A stretch of DNA of 64,000 nucleotides from Actinokineospora auranticolor (GTDB lineage Bacteria > Actinomycetota > Actinomycetes > Mycobacteriales > Pseudonocardiaceae): positions 140,967 to 204,966 of the forward strand of contig NZ_PTIX01000013.1 of the NCBI RefSeq assembly GCF_002934265.1, given 5' to 3'. Shown piece by piece: positions 40,786 through 50,837 of this stretch; within the stretch, counting starts at the first letter, position 1, and each line of letters begins with the position of its first letter. Made by a program: the position numbers and the translations under genes. Under the pieces are notes generated by a model. The model made no database searches. It saw only the letters and a list, made by a program, of their open reading frames with translations, and had not been told where the DNA came from.

Positions 40786-43700
40786 CTAGTCGCGGGCGGC
40801 GATGGCCTCGATGATGCGGGGGCGGAGTTCGGCCGCGCGGATGACCGCGTCCACCGAGCCCACCTTCACGGCCCGCTGGATGTTGTGGACGCGGTCGAAC
40901 TCGGTGGCGACCTCGCCGAGCTTCTCGGCGCGGACGGAAGCGCGCAGCTCGTCCAGTTCCACGTTCAGCGCGCCGCGCTCGGCGCCCTGGACGCCCGCGA
41001 TCTTGGCTTCCAGGTCGCGGATCCGCGGGTCCGACGCGGTGCGCGCGTTGACGTCACTGGCGAAGACCGCCGCGGCGGCGGGCGCGCCGCCCAGCACCGA
41101 GGCGAAGGAGCCCTCCAGCGCCAGGACCGTCATGTTCGGGTTCAGGGCCTTGGAGAACACCACGAACGCGCCGCCGTGGTAGCGGGAGATGACGCAGAAG
41201 ACGATCGGGCCGCGGAAGTTGACGATGGCCCGGCCGATCTCGGCGCCGTACTCCAGCTGCAGCTTGCGCATCGACTCCGGGGAGCCGTCGAAGCCGGACA
41301 GGTTCGCCAGCACGACCAGCGGGCGGTTGCCGCTGGCGGAGTTGATGGCGCGGGCGGCCTTCTTCGACGACCGCGGGAACAGCGTGCCCGCGGTGTAGGT
41401 GTCCGGGCCGTCGGTGGGCGGGAAGCCGCGGCGCGGGACCGCGCGCGACTCGATGCCGATCAGGCAGACCGGCCTGCCGCCCAGGTGCACGTCCTGCACC
41501 GCGGTGGTCTCCGCGTCGGCCATGCCCGCCCACCGCTCCAGGACCGGGTGGTCCTGGTCGGACAGCGCGCGCATGACCGTGCGGATGTCGAACGGCTTCT
41601 TGCGGTCCGGGTTGTGCTCGGCGGAGAAGATCTGGCCGACGGTGGTGAAGTCGCTGTCGACGATCGCGTGCGGGTAGTCCGACACGTCCCGGTCGACCGG
41701 GTCGGTGGTCCGGGTGTGGCGCGGGGCCGACTCGCCGGGGACGACGTAGGTGTGGTCGTAGTGGGACATCAGCACATCGCGCGCGGCGGTCAGGTTGGGC
41801 GCCCAGTACTGCGCCTGCCCGTTCGGGCCCATCACCCGGTCGTAGCCGCCGATGCCGAAGTTGTCCTCGGCCGACACGCCACCGGAGAAGTCGAGCGCCT
41901 GCTTGCCGGTCAGCACCATGGCCGAGTCCGGCGTCATCACCAGCACGCCCTTCGTGTGCATGAGCATCGTGGCCTCGGCGTTCCAGTACGGCTGGGCGCC
42001 CACGGTGATGCCCGCCACCACGATGTTGATCTCGCCGCCCGCCTGGGTGAACTCGACGATCCGCTTGAGCGCCGCGGCCACCCAGTCCATGTTCTCGGTG
42101 CCGGACTCCATCGAGACCCGGGCGCCGGAGGACAGCGCGTACCACTCGACCGGTACCCGCGTCCGCTCGGCGAGGTCGAGCGCCGCCATGACCCGGCGGC
42201 ACTCGGGCTCGGCCAGCGCGCCGAGCGACTTGGTCGGGTCGCCGAGCAGCACCACGCGGGTGACGCCCTCGGGGTGGCGGCGGGTCTTCGTGGTGACCAC
42301 GCCCGCGACGATCCCGGACTTGTTGCGCCCCTTCGGCCGGTCGACCGGCACCAGCGCGTGGTCGGCGTCGAGGTCGTGCTCGACGAACTCGCCGAGGATC
42401 TCGGTCAGCTCGTACGGGTACACGGAGTTGCGGGCCGCGGCGCGCAGCACCTTCTGCCGGTAGTCGTCGAGCGGGCGCACCGGCTCCAGCGACGCCTCGC
42501 CGACGGTCAGCTCCGTGCCGCCGGTGGCGTCGAAGCGGATCCGCACCGCGGTCTTGGCCAGCTCACCGGTCGCGTCGTCGCGGCGGCGGGCGATGAACAG
42601 GATCTCCTCCAGCCCGGCGCCCGCGGTGGTGGGCAGCACGCGCTTGGCGATCATGTCCAGCTCGGCGCGGGTGATCTCGCTCGGCGGCCAGACGTAGACC
42701 ACGATCCGGTTGGTGTTGATCCGCTTGCGCGAGGGCCGCAGCGCCTGCGCGCGGCGGATCGAGTCGAGGCAGGTGGCGATGACGTCCTCGGCGGTGGGCA
42801 GCGAGACCAGCCTGCCGTCGTGCTCGCGCAGCTCGGCCAGGTCGCGGACCTGGGCGAAGGCGACCAGCCGCTCGTCGGACGGGTTCTCCCTGGCCACGCA
42901 CTGGAAGAGGTAGACCTCCTCGTCGGAGGACGGCAACCGGGTCAGGTCGAACTCGCGCAACCGCTCCAGCTGCATCCGCTGGGCGATGTACGGGTGCAGA
43001 CCGCGGATCAGCCGTTCCTCGGTCATCCCGGTGGTCGACGGGCGGAAGGTGAAGTGGTGGTGCATCACCGCGCCGCCGCTGCCCGCGACCGTCGCGGTGA
43101 GCCTGCGGACCTGCGCGGGCAGCGGGGTGGACTGGACCACGCCGTGCAGCGTGGCGACCAGCTCGTCGAAGTCGCCCGGCTGGCTCTCCCAGGCCAGGTA
43201 GATGTCGGCGTCGAGCGGGTCGGCGCCGGTGGCCAGCTCGGCCAGCCCGCGCAGCGCGCTGCCCAGGGCGTCGAAGGCGACCGCGGTGGAGACCACGGCG
43301 GAACCGGCGCGCTCGGCGACCACGAACGTGCAGTCCGCGACCTCGCGGGTGCGGACGGCGACGAGCTCCTTGTTGCCGTAGTAGCGCCTGGTCAGCACCT
43401 CGAGCATGGCCGAGTTGTCCAGGTCGGCGCGGTTGAGGCGCTGCCCGAGGAGCCGGACCAGCGGCTCGGTGCTGCGGACCATCTCGGCGATCCGCTCGGC
43501 GCGGTCCGGCGCCTGCGGGTTCGCGTCGAGGTGCCGCAGGTGCTTGCGGACGTCGGCGTACACGCGGGCCCGGTTGCGGCGCAGCAGCGGCTGGGCGAAC
43601 CAGCCGAACACCACGCCGCGGGCCAGGTCGGCGACCGCGGGGAAGCGGACCTGGGTGGCGGCCACCAGCCGCTCCAGGGCCAGGCCGGCGGGCTCGCGCA

Positions 43701-46236
43701 GCGCCTCGTCCGGCGGCGGCTCCTGCAGCCAGGCGCTGAGCAGCGCGGTGACGACCGCGGCGTCGGCGGTGGCGCGCTGCTGGGCCAGGAAGATCCGGAA
43801 CACGGCGGCTTCCAGCGCCGGGGTCCGCTCGAGGTCGGTGACCCCGTAGTGGCCCAGCGCGGTGGCCAGCTTGGCCTGGAACCGCTCCGACACCCCGGCC
43901 CGCTCGACGTCGAGGCTCTGCAGGTAGGTGTGGAAGTACTCGCGGGCGCTGTGCGCGTGGCCCGCGCCGTCCTCGCCGGTGGGCCGGTTGCGGCTCAGCT
44001 CGGCCAGGTCGGCGAAGGCCGCGACCAGCGCCAGTTCCGCGGCCAGCGGTCGCTGCCCGGCGGCGGTGGCCTCGCGGCGCGCGGACAGGTAGCCGGTGAG
44101 CACGCGGCGCTCGTCGTGCGGGTCGACGTCGAAGCCGAGCAGCAGGGCCCGCAGGTCCTCCTGGCCGCGGGCGACGCGGACCCGGGCGGGCACGTCGGCG
44201 GGCTCGACGGGCAGGTCCAGCTCGACGGTGCTGCCGGTGTCGGTGTCCTCGGCGGTGTCGTCGGCCAGCGGCTCCAGCCGCATCAGCGGCGCGCCGGTCT
44301 CGACCTGGCTGCCGACGGCGACGGCCAGCTCCTTGAGCCGGGCCTTGAACGGCGCGCGCAGCACCGTCTCCATCTTCATGCTCTCCAGCACCAGCACCGG
44401 CGCGGCCGCCTCGACCACGTCGCCGACCTGGACCGGGGTGGCCACGACCAGCGCGGGCGCGGGCGAGCGGACGACGCCGCCCTCGTCGCGGGTGACCCGG
44501 TGCGCCACGCCGTCGACCTCGACGAGGTGGGTGGGGCCGTGGGTGCCGGTGAGCAGGCGGTAGCGGGTGCCGTTGACCGCGATCTGGCCGGTGTGCCGGT
44601 CGAAGCGGTCGAGCACGACGTCGGCGGCGCGGGACTGGTCGCCGGACTCGACGCCGACCCGGAACCGGGTGGCGCCGACCCTGGCGACCCGGACGCGGTA
44701 GCCGACGCCGCGCAGCTTCAGGTCGAGCGGGCGGCCGCTGTCGTGGCGGGCCTGCGGGCGACCGCCGAACGCGGTGGACAGCAGGCGCTGCCGCTCGGCC
44801 TGCTCCTGCTCCTCGTAGGCCTCGATGGCGGCGGCGGCGAGCGCGACGGCGGAGTGCCGGTGGGTGACCAGCCCGCCCTCGGCGCGGACCCGGTCGATCC
44901 AGCCGGTGTCGGCGCTGCCGTCGATCACCTCGGGCTGGTCGAGCAGGTCGAGCACGAAGCTCTTGTTGGTGGCGCCGCCCTCGATGATGACCCGGGTCTC
45001 GGCCATGGCCCGGCGCAGGCGGCCCAGCGCCTCGTCCCGGTCGCGGCCGTAGGCGATGATCTTGGCGATCATCGAGTCGAAGTCGGCGGGGATGGTGTCG
45101 CCCTCGCTGACCCCGGTGTCGACCCGGATGCCGGGACCGGCGGGCAGGTCGAGCCGGGCGATGCGGCCGGGGGACGGCGCGAAGTCGCGGTCGGGGTCCT
45201 CGGCGTTGAGCCGGGCCTCGATGGCGTGGCCGCGCTCGGCGGGCGGGGCGCCGTCGAGCTTCCCGCCGGACGCGACGTGCAGCTGGGCCCGGACCAGGTC
45301 GAACCCGGTGGTCGACTCGGTGATCGGGTGCTCGACCTGCAGGCGGGTGTTGACCTCGAGGAAGGCGAAGAGCCGGTCGCCGGGGTGGTAGAGGAACTCG
45401 ACGGTGGCGGCGCCGCGGTAGCCGACGGCGACGGCCAGCCGCTCGGCGGAGGACTTCAGCTCGGCGGCCTGCTCGGGGCCCAGCACCGGGGAGGCGGACT
45501 CCTCGATGATCTTCTGGTTGCGCCGCTGCACGGAGCAGTCGCGCACGCCCAGCGCCCACGCGGTGCCCTGGCCGTCGGCGATGACCTGCACCTCGACGTG
45601 CCGGGCGCCGGTGACCAGGCGCTCGAGGAAGACCACGCCGGAGCCGAAGGCGCGGGCGGCCTCCTGGCTGGTGCGCTCGTAGGCGTCGGTCAGGTCGTCG
45701 GGCTTGGTGACGACCCGGATGCCGCGCCCGCCGCCACCGGCGGTGGCCTTGAGCATCAGCGGGTAGCCGATCTCCTCGGCCGCGGCCAGCGCCGCCTCCA
45801 GCGTCTCGACGGCGCCGCGGCTCCACGGCGCGACCGGGACCCCGACCTCCTCGGCGATCAGCTTGGCGCCGATCTTGTCGCCGAGCCTGCGCATGGCGTC
45901 CGCGCTGGGCCCGACGAAGGTGACGCCGACCCGCTCGCACAGCTCGGCGAAGGCCGGGTCCTCGGCGACGAAGCCCCAGCCGACCCACGCGGCGTCCGCG
46001 CCGGTCTCCACCAGCGCCCGCTCCAGGACGCCCAGGTCCAGGTAGGGGCGGGCGGCGGCGGGGCCGAGGTCGTAGGCGATGTCGGCCTCGCGCACGAAGG
46101 TCGCGGCGCGGTCGACGTCGGTGTGCAAGGCGACGGTCTCGATCGGCGAACCGGTCTCCGCGGCCAGGTCACGGACCGCGTGGATGAGCCTCATCGCGGC
46201 CTCACCACGGTTCACGATGGCGATACGACTGAACAC
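40786..46236 (-). CDS. Giant fused acyl-CoA carboxylase
   Basis: About 1816 residues from GTG 46236 (an upstream TTG at 46257 is less likely). Domains in order: biotin carboxylase with IAIVNRGEAAMR at the start, GGGGRGIRVV near 165 and EVNTRLQVEHP near 300; biotinyl domain with VLVLESMKMETVLR near 625, the lysine carrying biotin; a central helical region (about 700-1250); and two-part carboxyltransferase (about 1300-1816) with SGARVSMESGT and HTKGVLVMTPDSAM near 1420-1480 and GYHGGAF-type RYHGGAFVVFSKAL near 1720. All steps of acyl-CoA carboxylation are on one chain, as in eukaryotic ACC and some actinomycetes. Probably makes malonyl- or methylmalonyl-CoA. Confidence 0.9.
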   Translation of the reverse strand: MFSRIAIVNRGEAAMRLIHAVRDLAAETGSPIETVALHTDVDRAATFVREADIAYDLGPAAARPYLDLGVLERALVETGADAAWVGWGFVAEDPAFAELCERVGVTFVGPSADAMRRLGDKIGAKLIAEEVGVPVAPWSRGAVETLEAALAAAEEIGYPLMLKATAGGGGRGIRVVTKPDDLTDAYERTSQEAARAFGSGVVFLERLVTGARHVEVQVIADGQGTAWALGVRDCSVQRRNQKIIEESASPVLGPEQAAELKSSAERLAVAVGYRGAATVEFLYHPGDRLFAFLEVNTRLQVEHPITESTTGFDLVRAQLHVASGGKLDGAPPAERGHAIEARLNAEDPDRDFAPSPGRIARLDLPAGPGIRVDTGVSEGDTIPADFDSMIAKIIAYGRDRDEALGRLRRAMAETRVIIEGGATNKSFVLDLLDQPEVIDGSADTGWIDRVRAEGGLVTHRHSAVALAAAAIEAYEEQEQAERQRLLSTAFGGRPQARHDSGRPLDLKLRGVGYRVRVARVGATRFRVGVESGDQSRAADVVLDRFDRHTGQIAVNGTRYRLLTGTHGPTHLVEVDGVAHRVTRDEGGVVRSPAPALVVATPVQVGDVVEAAAPVLVLESMKMETVLRAPFKARLKELAVAVGSQVETGAPLMRLEPLADDTAEDTDTGSTVELDLPVEPADVPARVRVARGQEDLRALLLGFDVDPHDERRVLTGYLSARREATAAGQRPLAAELALVAAFADLAELSRNRPTGEDGAGHAHSAREYFHTYLQSLDVERAGVSERFQAKLATALGHYGVTDLERTPALEAAVFRIFLAQQRATADAAVVTALLSAWLQEPPPDEALREPAGLALERLVAATQVRFPAVADLARGVVFGWFAQPLLRRNRARVYADVRKHLRHLDANPQAPDRAERIAEMVRSTEPLVRLLGQRLNRADLDNSAMLEVLTRRYYGNKELVAVRTREVADCTFVVAERAGSAVVSTAVAFDALGSALRGLAELATGADPLDADIYLAWESQPGDFDELVATLHGVVQSTPLPAQVRRLTATVAGSGGAVMHHHFTFRPSTTGMTEERLIRGLHPYIAQRMQLERLREFDLTRLPSSDEEVYLFQCVARENPSDERLVAFAQVRDLAELREHDGRLVSLPTAEDVIATCLDSIRRAQALRPSRKRINTNRIVVYVWPPSEITRAELDMIAKRVLPTTAGAGLEEILFIARRRDDATGELAKTAVRIRFDATGGTELTVGEASLEPVRPLDDYRQKVLRAAARNSVYPYELTEILGEFVEHDLDADHALVPVDRPKGRNKSGIVAGVVTTKTRRHPEGVTRVVLLGDPTKSLGALAEPECRRVMAALDLAERTRVPVEWYALSSGARVSMESGTENMDWVAAALKRIVEFTQAGGEINIVVAGITVGAQPYWNAEATMLMHTKGVLVMTPDSAMVLTGKQALDFSGGVSAEDNFGIGGYDRVMGPNGQAQYWAPNLTAARDVLMSHYDHTYVVPGESAPRHTRTTDPVDRDVSDYPHAIVDSDFTTVGQIFSAEHNPDRKKPFDIRTVMRALSDQDHPVLERWAGMADAETTAVQDVHLGGRPVCLIGIESRAVPRRGFPPTDGPDTYTAGTLFPRSSKKAARAINSASGNRPLVVLANLSGFDGSPESMRKLQLEYGAEIGRAIVNFRGPIVFCVISRYHGGAFVVFSKALNPNMTVLALEGSFASVLGGAPAAAAVFASDVNARTASDPRIRDLEAKIAGVQGAERGALNVELDELRASVRAEKLGEVATEFDRVHNIQRAVKVGSVDAVIRAAELRPRIIEAIAARD

Positions 46237-46501
46237 CGACCGGGTCCCTCTCTCCAAGGCCCAGCTCGCCCGACCGGCGAACCGGGCGGGTCCGGTGATC
46301 GCTTGTGGTCAACGGGCCGAGAGCCTGACGGATGCTGACGGCCCGAGTGTAGTGACCGCCCCAAGATCGACAACCAACTGGCGCGGATCTCACAGCCGAT
46401 CACGCCCCGCGTGCCCGCGACCGCGCCCGCGGGCAATTGACCGGAAAGGCGAGCGTGAAACGGATTCGTGTGACGCGCACCCTTCCGACACGATAGCGGG
46501 C
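46237..46501. other. Upstream region of the carboxylase, no gene seen
   Basis: 265 bases before the carboxylase start. GAGAGGG at 46244-46250 on the minus strand may be its ribosome site. The promoter was not localised. Confidence 0.35.
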
Positions 46502-46957
46502 ATGGCGTTGAGCGACCCGAGATGGGCTTTCATGCCGGACTCCGACGACTCCTTGCCGGATATCGTCGTGGCGGACATGACGGCAGTCGAGTGGCGGACC
46601 GCGCCGCGGTATTTCGCGGCCGATCCAGCGTGCGGTGCCGCAGGTCGAGTTCCTGACGTTCGAGCAGCTCACGACCGGCGCGGCGACCTGGGACTCGAAC
46701 TTCGCGCAACTGGCCGTGAGCACCCCCAGGGCGGTTGACCGCGTGGTGCCTCATCGATGAACCGGCGGTCGATTTCGACCCCAAGGGGTCACCGAGGTCG
46801 AACACCTCGACGCGATCTCGGATTTCCTGCGCGAACTCGGCGGAATACCGAACCGGGATGCGACAATGAGCAGGGAAGGCGCGAGAGACCTGGTCGTCTG
46901 CCGCTATCCACACACCGCGGACACACTCGACTTTGCCCGGCACGGGTTCGCGGTTTA
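46502..46957 (+). pseudogene. Degraded small gene
   Basis: Starts MALSDPRWAFMPDSDDSLPD, then changes frame repeatedly: VEFLTFEQLTTGAATWDS, NFAQLAVSTPRAV and, after a stop, VEHLDAISDFLRELGG and REGARDLVVCRYPHTADTLD ending in FARHGFAV at about 46957. Composition is protein-like in these pieces and the order fits one former protein of about 150 residues. Family unknown. Confidence 0.4.
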
Positions 46958-47409
46958 GCCGTACTCAAGGGTAATTTCAGGCTACCGTCCGGTAAAGCGG
47001 ACAGGTACGTCCCGGGTTCACGTACCCGGCAAGCCGAACCCCGATCCGCCACTCGGCGGGCCGGGTCACCCGATGAGCCACTGTGGACAGTGCGCGAGCG
47101 GTCCCCGGCTCGCCCCGAACGCGCGAGTACTCGAGCGACCACGCCGAGCGATGCCTCCGGCAGAGGATCGCCCCCAACCGGCCAAAACGTCGCGGACGAG
47201 CCGAACCCGCGAGGAGTCGGTCGTGGGAGTGCCCCTCCGGCCTCCCCTACACGCCCCGGTTGGCGGTGCGCCGACGCACCGGGCGGACCAGCCGATACCT
47301 GTTCCCACGGTCTTCAGCGCCGGACCGCTTGTCGTGGCGCTCGGCGATACCGGTGGTGGCGAGCCAGGGACCTCCGCGACGGCACTGGCTCGAGATGTAG
47401 CGCAGGCGG

Positions 47410-47745
47410 GACGCCGGACCCGGTCCGTGCTCGGCGGTGAGCACGAGTTTGCGAGGAGGTCGGCGAGGGTTCGGGTTTCGCGCTCGGTGAGCCTCGAGAG
47501 CAGGTGCCGCTCGGCCGTGCCCTCCACGTCGAACCGGGCGTCGAGCGCGGCGACGCCCGCCGGGGTGAGCCGCACCCGGCCCCGGCGGCGGTCGGCGGGG
47601 TGCGGCTCGCGGGTGCTCAGGCCCCGGTCCTCCCAGGACGCCAGCCGCGCGAACAGGGCGCCCCCGAGTGAGGCCGAGGCGGTCGGCCAGCGCGCTGGCC
47701 CTCGCCCCATACCGAGGCCGACGCGCTGCTTGACATGGCGGACGG
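47410..47745 (-). pseudogene. MarR-family regulator remnant
   Basis: On the minus strand ALADRLGLTRG, then in a second frame GGALFARLASWEDRGLSTRE and DRRRGRVRLTPAGVAALDAR, then in the first frame again PRKLVLTAEHGPGPAS. The wing (DRRRGRVRLTPAG) and dimer helix (LLSRLTERETRTLADLL) are those of a MarR protein. At least two frameshifts, near 47660 and 47455. No functional product expected. Confidence 0.6.
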
Positions 47746-48356
47746 CGATCGCGCTGCCGCGCGTCGAGGCCCACCTGGACCGCGACCGGCGCCTCGACCG
47801 AACGACCCCGGAGGACGTGGTGCGTGCCACCGAGCCGTCATCGGGGCGGCCGGTGACCCGCGGGCCTCGTGGGATCTGCGCTACCCGCGGCTGCGCCACG
47901 ACCCCGACCCGACCACCGGCGCGGCGCTGCTCGACCAGGCCACCGCGCCGCGCGACACCGCGCCGGACGACGCGCACCGCGGCTGGACCGAGTTCCTCCT
48001 GGGAAGGCTCGCCGACACCATCACCCGCGACCCCGACGCGGCGGCCGCCCACTACTGGCGGGCGGTCGGGGCCGCCGAGCGGCACGGCGACGACGCGCCG
48101 CTGTGCGAGTCCCTCTGCAGGCTCGGCGCAGGCCCACGCCAACGGCCATCCCAAGACCGCCCGCACCCTCCTCGACCGCGCCGCCCGCGCGGGCTCGCTC
48201 GCCCAGCCCCTCATGCTCGCCGACCTGGCGCGCGCACGCGGCGAGGCCGCGCCCGCCCGCGCCCGGGTCGAGGCCGTCAAGCAGTGGGCCGACGCCGTCG
48301 ACGCCCACCGGATCACCGACCGGGCCACCGCCTTCCTCGCCGACGGCGACCACTGA
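47735..48356 (+). pseudogene. TPR-like helical protein remnant
   Basis: Three pieces in alternating frames make sense in order: RVEAHLDRDRRLDRTTPEDV, DPRASWDLRYPRLRHDPDP with DDAHRGWTEFLLGRLADTIT and ARAHYWRAV-type AAAHYWRAVGAAERHGDDAP, then HPKTARTLLDRAARAGSLAQ to the end at 48356. Frame changes occur near 47840 and 48128. The helical repeats resemble tetratricopeptide proteins of actinomycetes. It lies head to head with the MarR remnant. Confidence 0.55.
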
Positions 48357-48362
48357 CCGGTT

Positions 48363-48992
48363 TCACTGCCTGCTGAAGGCCAACCCCACCCCGAAGCTGA
48401 CGAGGACACCGCCGAGGGTCCCGTCGACCGTCCGACGCACGGCGGGCCTGCGCAGGACGTCGCCGAGTTTGGTGAACACCAACGCGTACGCGCTCATGCA
48501 GGCGAAGCTGACCACGGCCGTGATCGCGACCAAGGCGAACGGGACCCAGGCCGGATCGCCCGGGTTGGTGAACTGCGGTAAGAGCGCCGACATGAACAGC
48601 GCGGTCTTCGGGTTCAAGGAGTTGGTGAGCAGCCCGTCCCGGTACGAGGCGAGCACGCGCGCGGGCCCCGCCGACGCGGTGGCCGACGCCGCCACCGGCT
48701 CCCCCTTGCGGGCCGCGCTCAGCAGCGCACGGAAACCGAGGTAGCACAGGTAGAGCGCGCCGATCCACTTCAGCACGGTGAACGCGACGACCGAGGCGGC
48801 GAGCACCGCCGAGATCCCCGCGATCGAGGCGAGCCCCCAACCGATCTGGCCGGTGCTGCACCCGGCCGCCGTGGCGAGCGCGGAGCGGCGCCCGCGGCCC
48901 AGGGAGTTCTTGATGACCACGGCCGTGTCCGGGCCGGGGATCGAGGTCGCGAGCAGGGCCACGCCCGCGAAGGTGAGCAGTGCGGTGAGCAT
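48363..48992 (-). CDS. LysE/RhtB family amino-acid exporter
   Basis: 209 residues from ATG 48992, the family's usual size, with six hydrophobic segments. Signature N-terminus LLATSIPGPDTAVVIKNSLG near 11-30 with GRRSALATAAG following, and SLNPKTALFMSALLPQF near 130. Exports basic or neutral amino acids or related compounds. It lies 35 bases after the AraC regulator gene on the same strand and may be controlled by it. Confidence 0.85.
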   Translation of the reverse strand: MLTALLTFAGVALLATSIPGPDTAVVIKNSLGRGRRSALATAAGCSTGQIGWGLASIAGISAVLAASVVAFTVLKWIGALYLCYLGFRALLSAARKGEPVAASATASAGPARVLASYRDGLLTNSLNPKTALFMSALLPQFTNPGDPAWVPFALVAITAVVSFACMSAYALVFTKLGDVLRRPAVRRTVDGTLGGVLVSFGVGLAFSRQ

Positions 48993-49027
48993 GGTTCCGA
49001 CGGTAGCAGCGGGGACCGACAAAAATG

Positions 49028-49897
49028 TCACGCCCGGTACTCGGACGGTGTCACGCCGCGTCGGCGCTTGAACGCGGCGCTGAGCGCGAAGGCGTTGGCG
49101 TACCCCACTTTCCCGGCGATGGCCGCCACCGTCGCGTCCGTCTCGCGGAGCAGGTCGGCGGCCCGCTCGACGCGCCACTCGGCCAGGTGCGCCATCGGCG
49201 GCCGTCCCACCGCCGCGGTGAACCGCCGCGCCAGGACGGCTCGGGACGTGCCGGTCTCCGCGGCGAGCGCGGCGACGGTCCACGCGCGAGCGGGGTCGTT
49301 GTGCAGCAACCGCAACGCCTTGGCCACGAGCGGGTCCACCGGTCGCGCTTCCTGACCGTCAAACCACGTTCGGAGGGTCGAGATGAGCGCCAAGTCCAGT
49401 AACCGGTCCAGTACGGCCTGCTGCCCGGGTCGGTCCACGGAGGCCGCAGCGGCCGCGTGGTCGAACACCGGATCCCGCGTGCCACGGACCACTACGACGT
49501 CCGGCAGCGCCGTCAACAACCGCTCGCCGACACCCGCGCGTCCTTCGTAGGCACCGCTGAGCAGGACGGTCTCCCCCTCAGGGTCACCGCACGTCCTCGG
49601 CTCCGGGCCGCAGGCGCGGACACAGAAGTCGTCACTGGTTATCACGCGTGACGGTGGCGTATCCGGCTGTTCCGCCACCGTGTACGGCTCCGGTCCGCGA
49701 ATGACCACTACGTCACCGGTTTCGATCGATACGGTCTCCCCTGCCGTGACCACCCACGCACGCCCTCCTAGCGCACTGACCAACGTGAGCTGCGCACCGC
49801 CCGTGAAGCGCACCGACCAATCCGGCGCAAGACCGATCCGGGTAACCAGAGCCGCCCGGGCGCGCACACCGTCGAGCAGGTCGGTAAGAGAGTCCAT
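49028..49897 (-). CDS. AraC-family transcriptional regulator
   Basis: 289 residues from ATG 49897 (an upstream ATG at 49924 would add nine residues). N-terminal cupin-like sensing domain (AWVVTAGETVSIETGDVVVI, DDFCVRACGPEPRTC) and a C-terminal double HTH: TVAALAAETGTSRAVLARRF near 215 and VAAIAGKVGYANAFALSAAF near 258, ending RRGVTPSEYRA. Divergent from the reductase gene at 49980 with 82 bases between, so it probably controls that gene and the LysE gene downstream of it. Confidence 0.88.
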   Translation of the reverse strand: MDSLTDLLDGVRARAALVTRIGLAPDWSVRFTGGAQLTLVSALGGRAWVVTAGETVSIETGDVVVIRGPEPYTVAEQPDTPPSRVITSDDFCVRACGPEPRTCGDPEGETVLLSGAYEGRAGVGERLLTALPDVVVVRGTRDPVFDHAAAAASVDRPGQQAVLDRLLDLALISTLRTWFDGQEARPVDPLVAKALRLLHNDPARAWTVAALAAETGTSRAVLARRFTAAVGRPPMAHLAEWRVERAADLLRETDATVAAIAGKVGYANAFALSAAFKRRRGVTPSEYRA

Positions 49898-49979
49898 ACC
49901 GCCAAGATAGAGAGTCTGAGACATCTACCCGAGCGCCTCGAACATGGTCCGTGTGGCGCGGGAGGGCTTGACTCTGCGT

Positions 49980-50804
49980 ATGAGTCAAATCCTTGTCACG
50001 GGAGGGACGGGCAAGACGGGCCGTCGGGTCGTTCAACAGCTCACGGCCGCCGGTGTGCCGGTACGCGTGGGCTCCCGCTCGGGCACTCCGCCGTTCGACT
50101 GGACCGCGCCCAACACCTGGGACGCCGCGCTCGACGGCGTAGCAAGCGTTTTCGTCGTGCCGCACGAGACCGAACCGACAACGCGCCCGTTCATCCGCCG
50201 CTGCCTGGAGACCGGCGTCCGCCGCGTCGTGCTGCTCTCGGGACGCGGCGTCGACGTGCCCGGCTACGCCGACCTCGAGAGCCCGATGGCTCACGTCCAC
50301 GTCGACGGCGAGGCCGCCGTCCGCGCGAGTGGTCTGGAGTGGACGATCGTCCGGCCGACCTGGTTCGCCCAGAACTTCACCGAGGGCTTCTTCCGCGACG
50401 CCGTGCTCGCGGGCGAGATCCGACTCCCCGCGGGCAAGGGCGCCGTGCCCTACGTCGACGCCGAGGACATCGCCGCCGTCGCCGTCGCGGCCCTCACCGA
50501 GGACACCCACCACGGCCAAACCTACGAACTATCCGGCCCCCACGCCTTGACCTTCGACGAGGTGACCGCGGAGATCTCGCGAGCCACCGGACGCACAGTG
50601 CGCTACGTGCCGCTGTCGGAGGAGGAGTTCATCGCGGAACTGGTAACCGAAGGCTGGTCCCCCGCGGAAGCGAGCGACTACGCCGCCGTCATCAGCCCCA
50701 TCAGACACGACCTGGAAACCCCCATCTCCGACGGCGTGCACCGAGCCCTGGGCCGCCCACCCCTCGACTTCACCACCTTCACCCGAACCGCGTGGGCTAC
50801 CTGA
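49980..50804 (+). CDS. NmrA-type NAD(P)-binding reductase
   Basis: 274 residues. NAD(P) fold ILVTGGTGKTGRRVVQQL at residues 4-21, RVVLLSGRGVDVPG near 80, TIVRPTWFAQNFTEGF near 118 and YVDAEDIAAVAVAAL near 155. Atypical short-chain dehydrogenase of the NmrA/quinone-oxidoreductase group; substrate unknown. Divergent from the AraC regulator. GGAGGG at 49961-49966 is 13 bases upstream of ATG. Confidence 0.85.
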   Translation: MSQILVTGGTGKTGRRVVQQLTAAGVPVRVGSRSGTPPFDWTAPNTWDAALDGVASVFVVPHETEPTTRPFIRRCLETGVRRVVLLSGRGVDVPGYADLESPMAHVHVDGEAAVRASGLEWTIVRPTWFAQNFTEGFFRDAVLAGEIRLPAGKGAVPYVDAEDIAAVAVAALTEDTHHGQTYELSGPHALTFDEVTAEISRATGRTVRYVPLSEEEFIAELVTEGWSPAEASDYAAVISPIRHDLETPISDGVHRALGRPPLDFTTFTRTAWAT

Positions 50805-50837
50805 CCAACCTGAACTCCGGGTGCGCTAGCCAGGCCG

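Noticed and set aside
40885..46338. Long plus-strand open frame antisense to the carboxylase
   Set aside because: Composition (Gly/Val/Arg/Leu repeats) and exact opposition to a clear multidomain gene show it is an artefact of GC-rich third positions.
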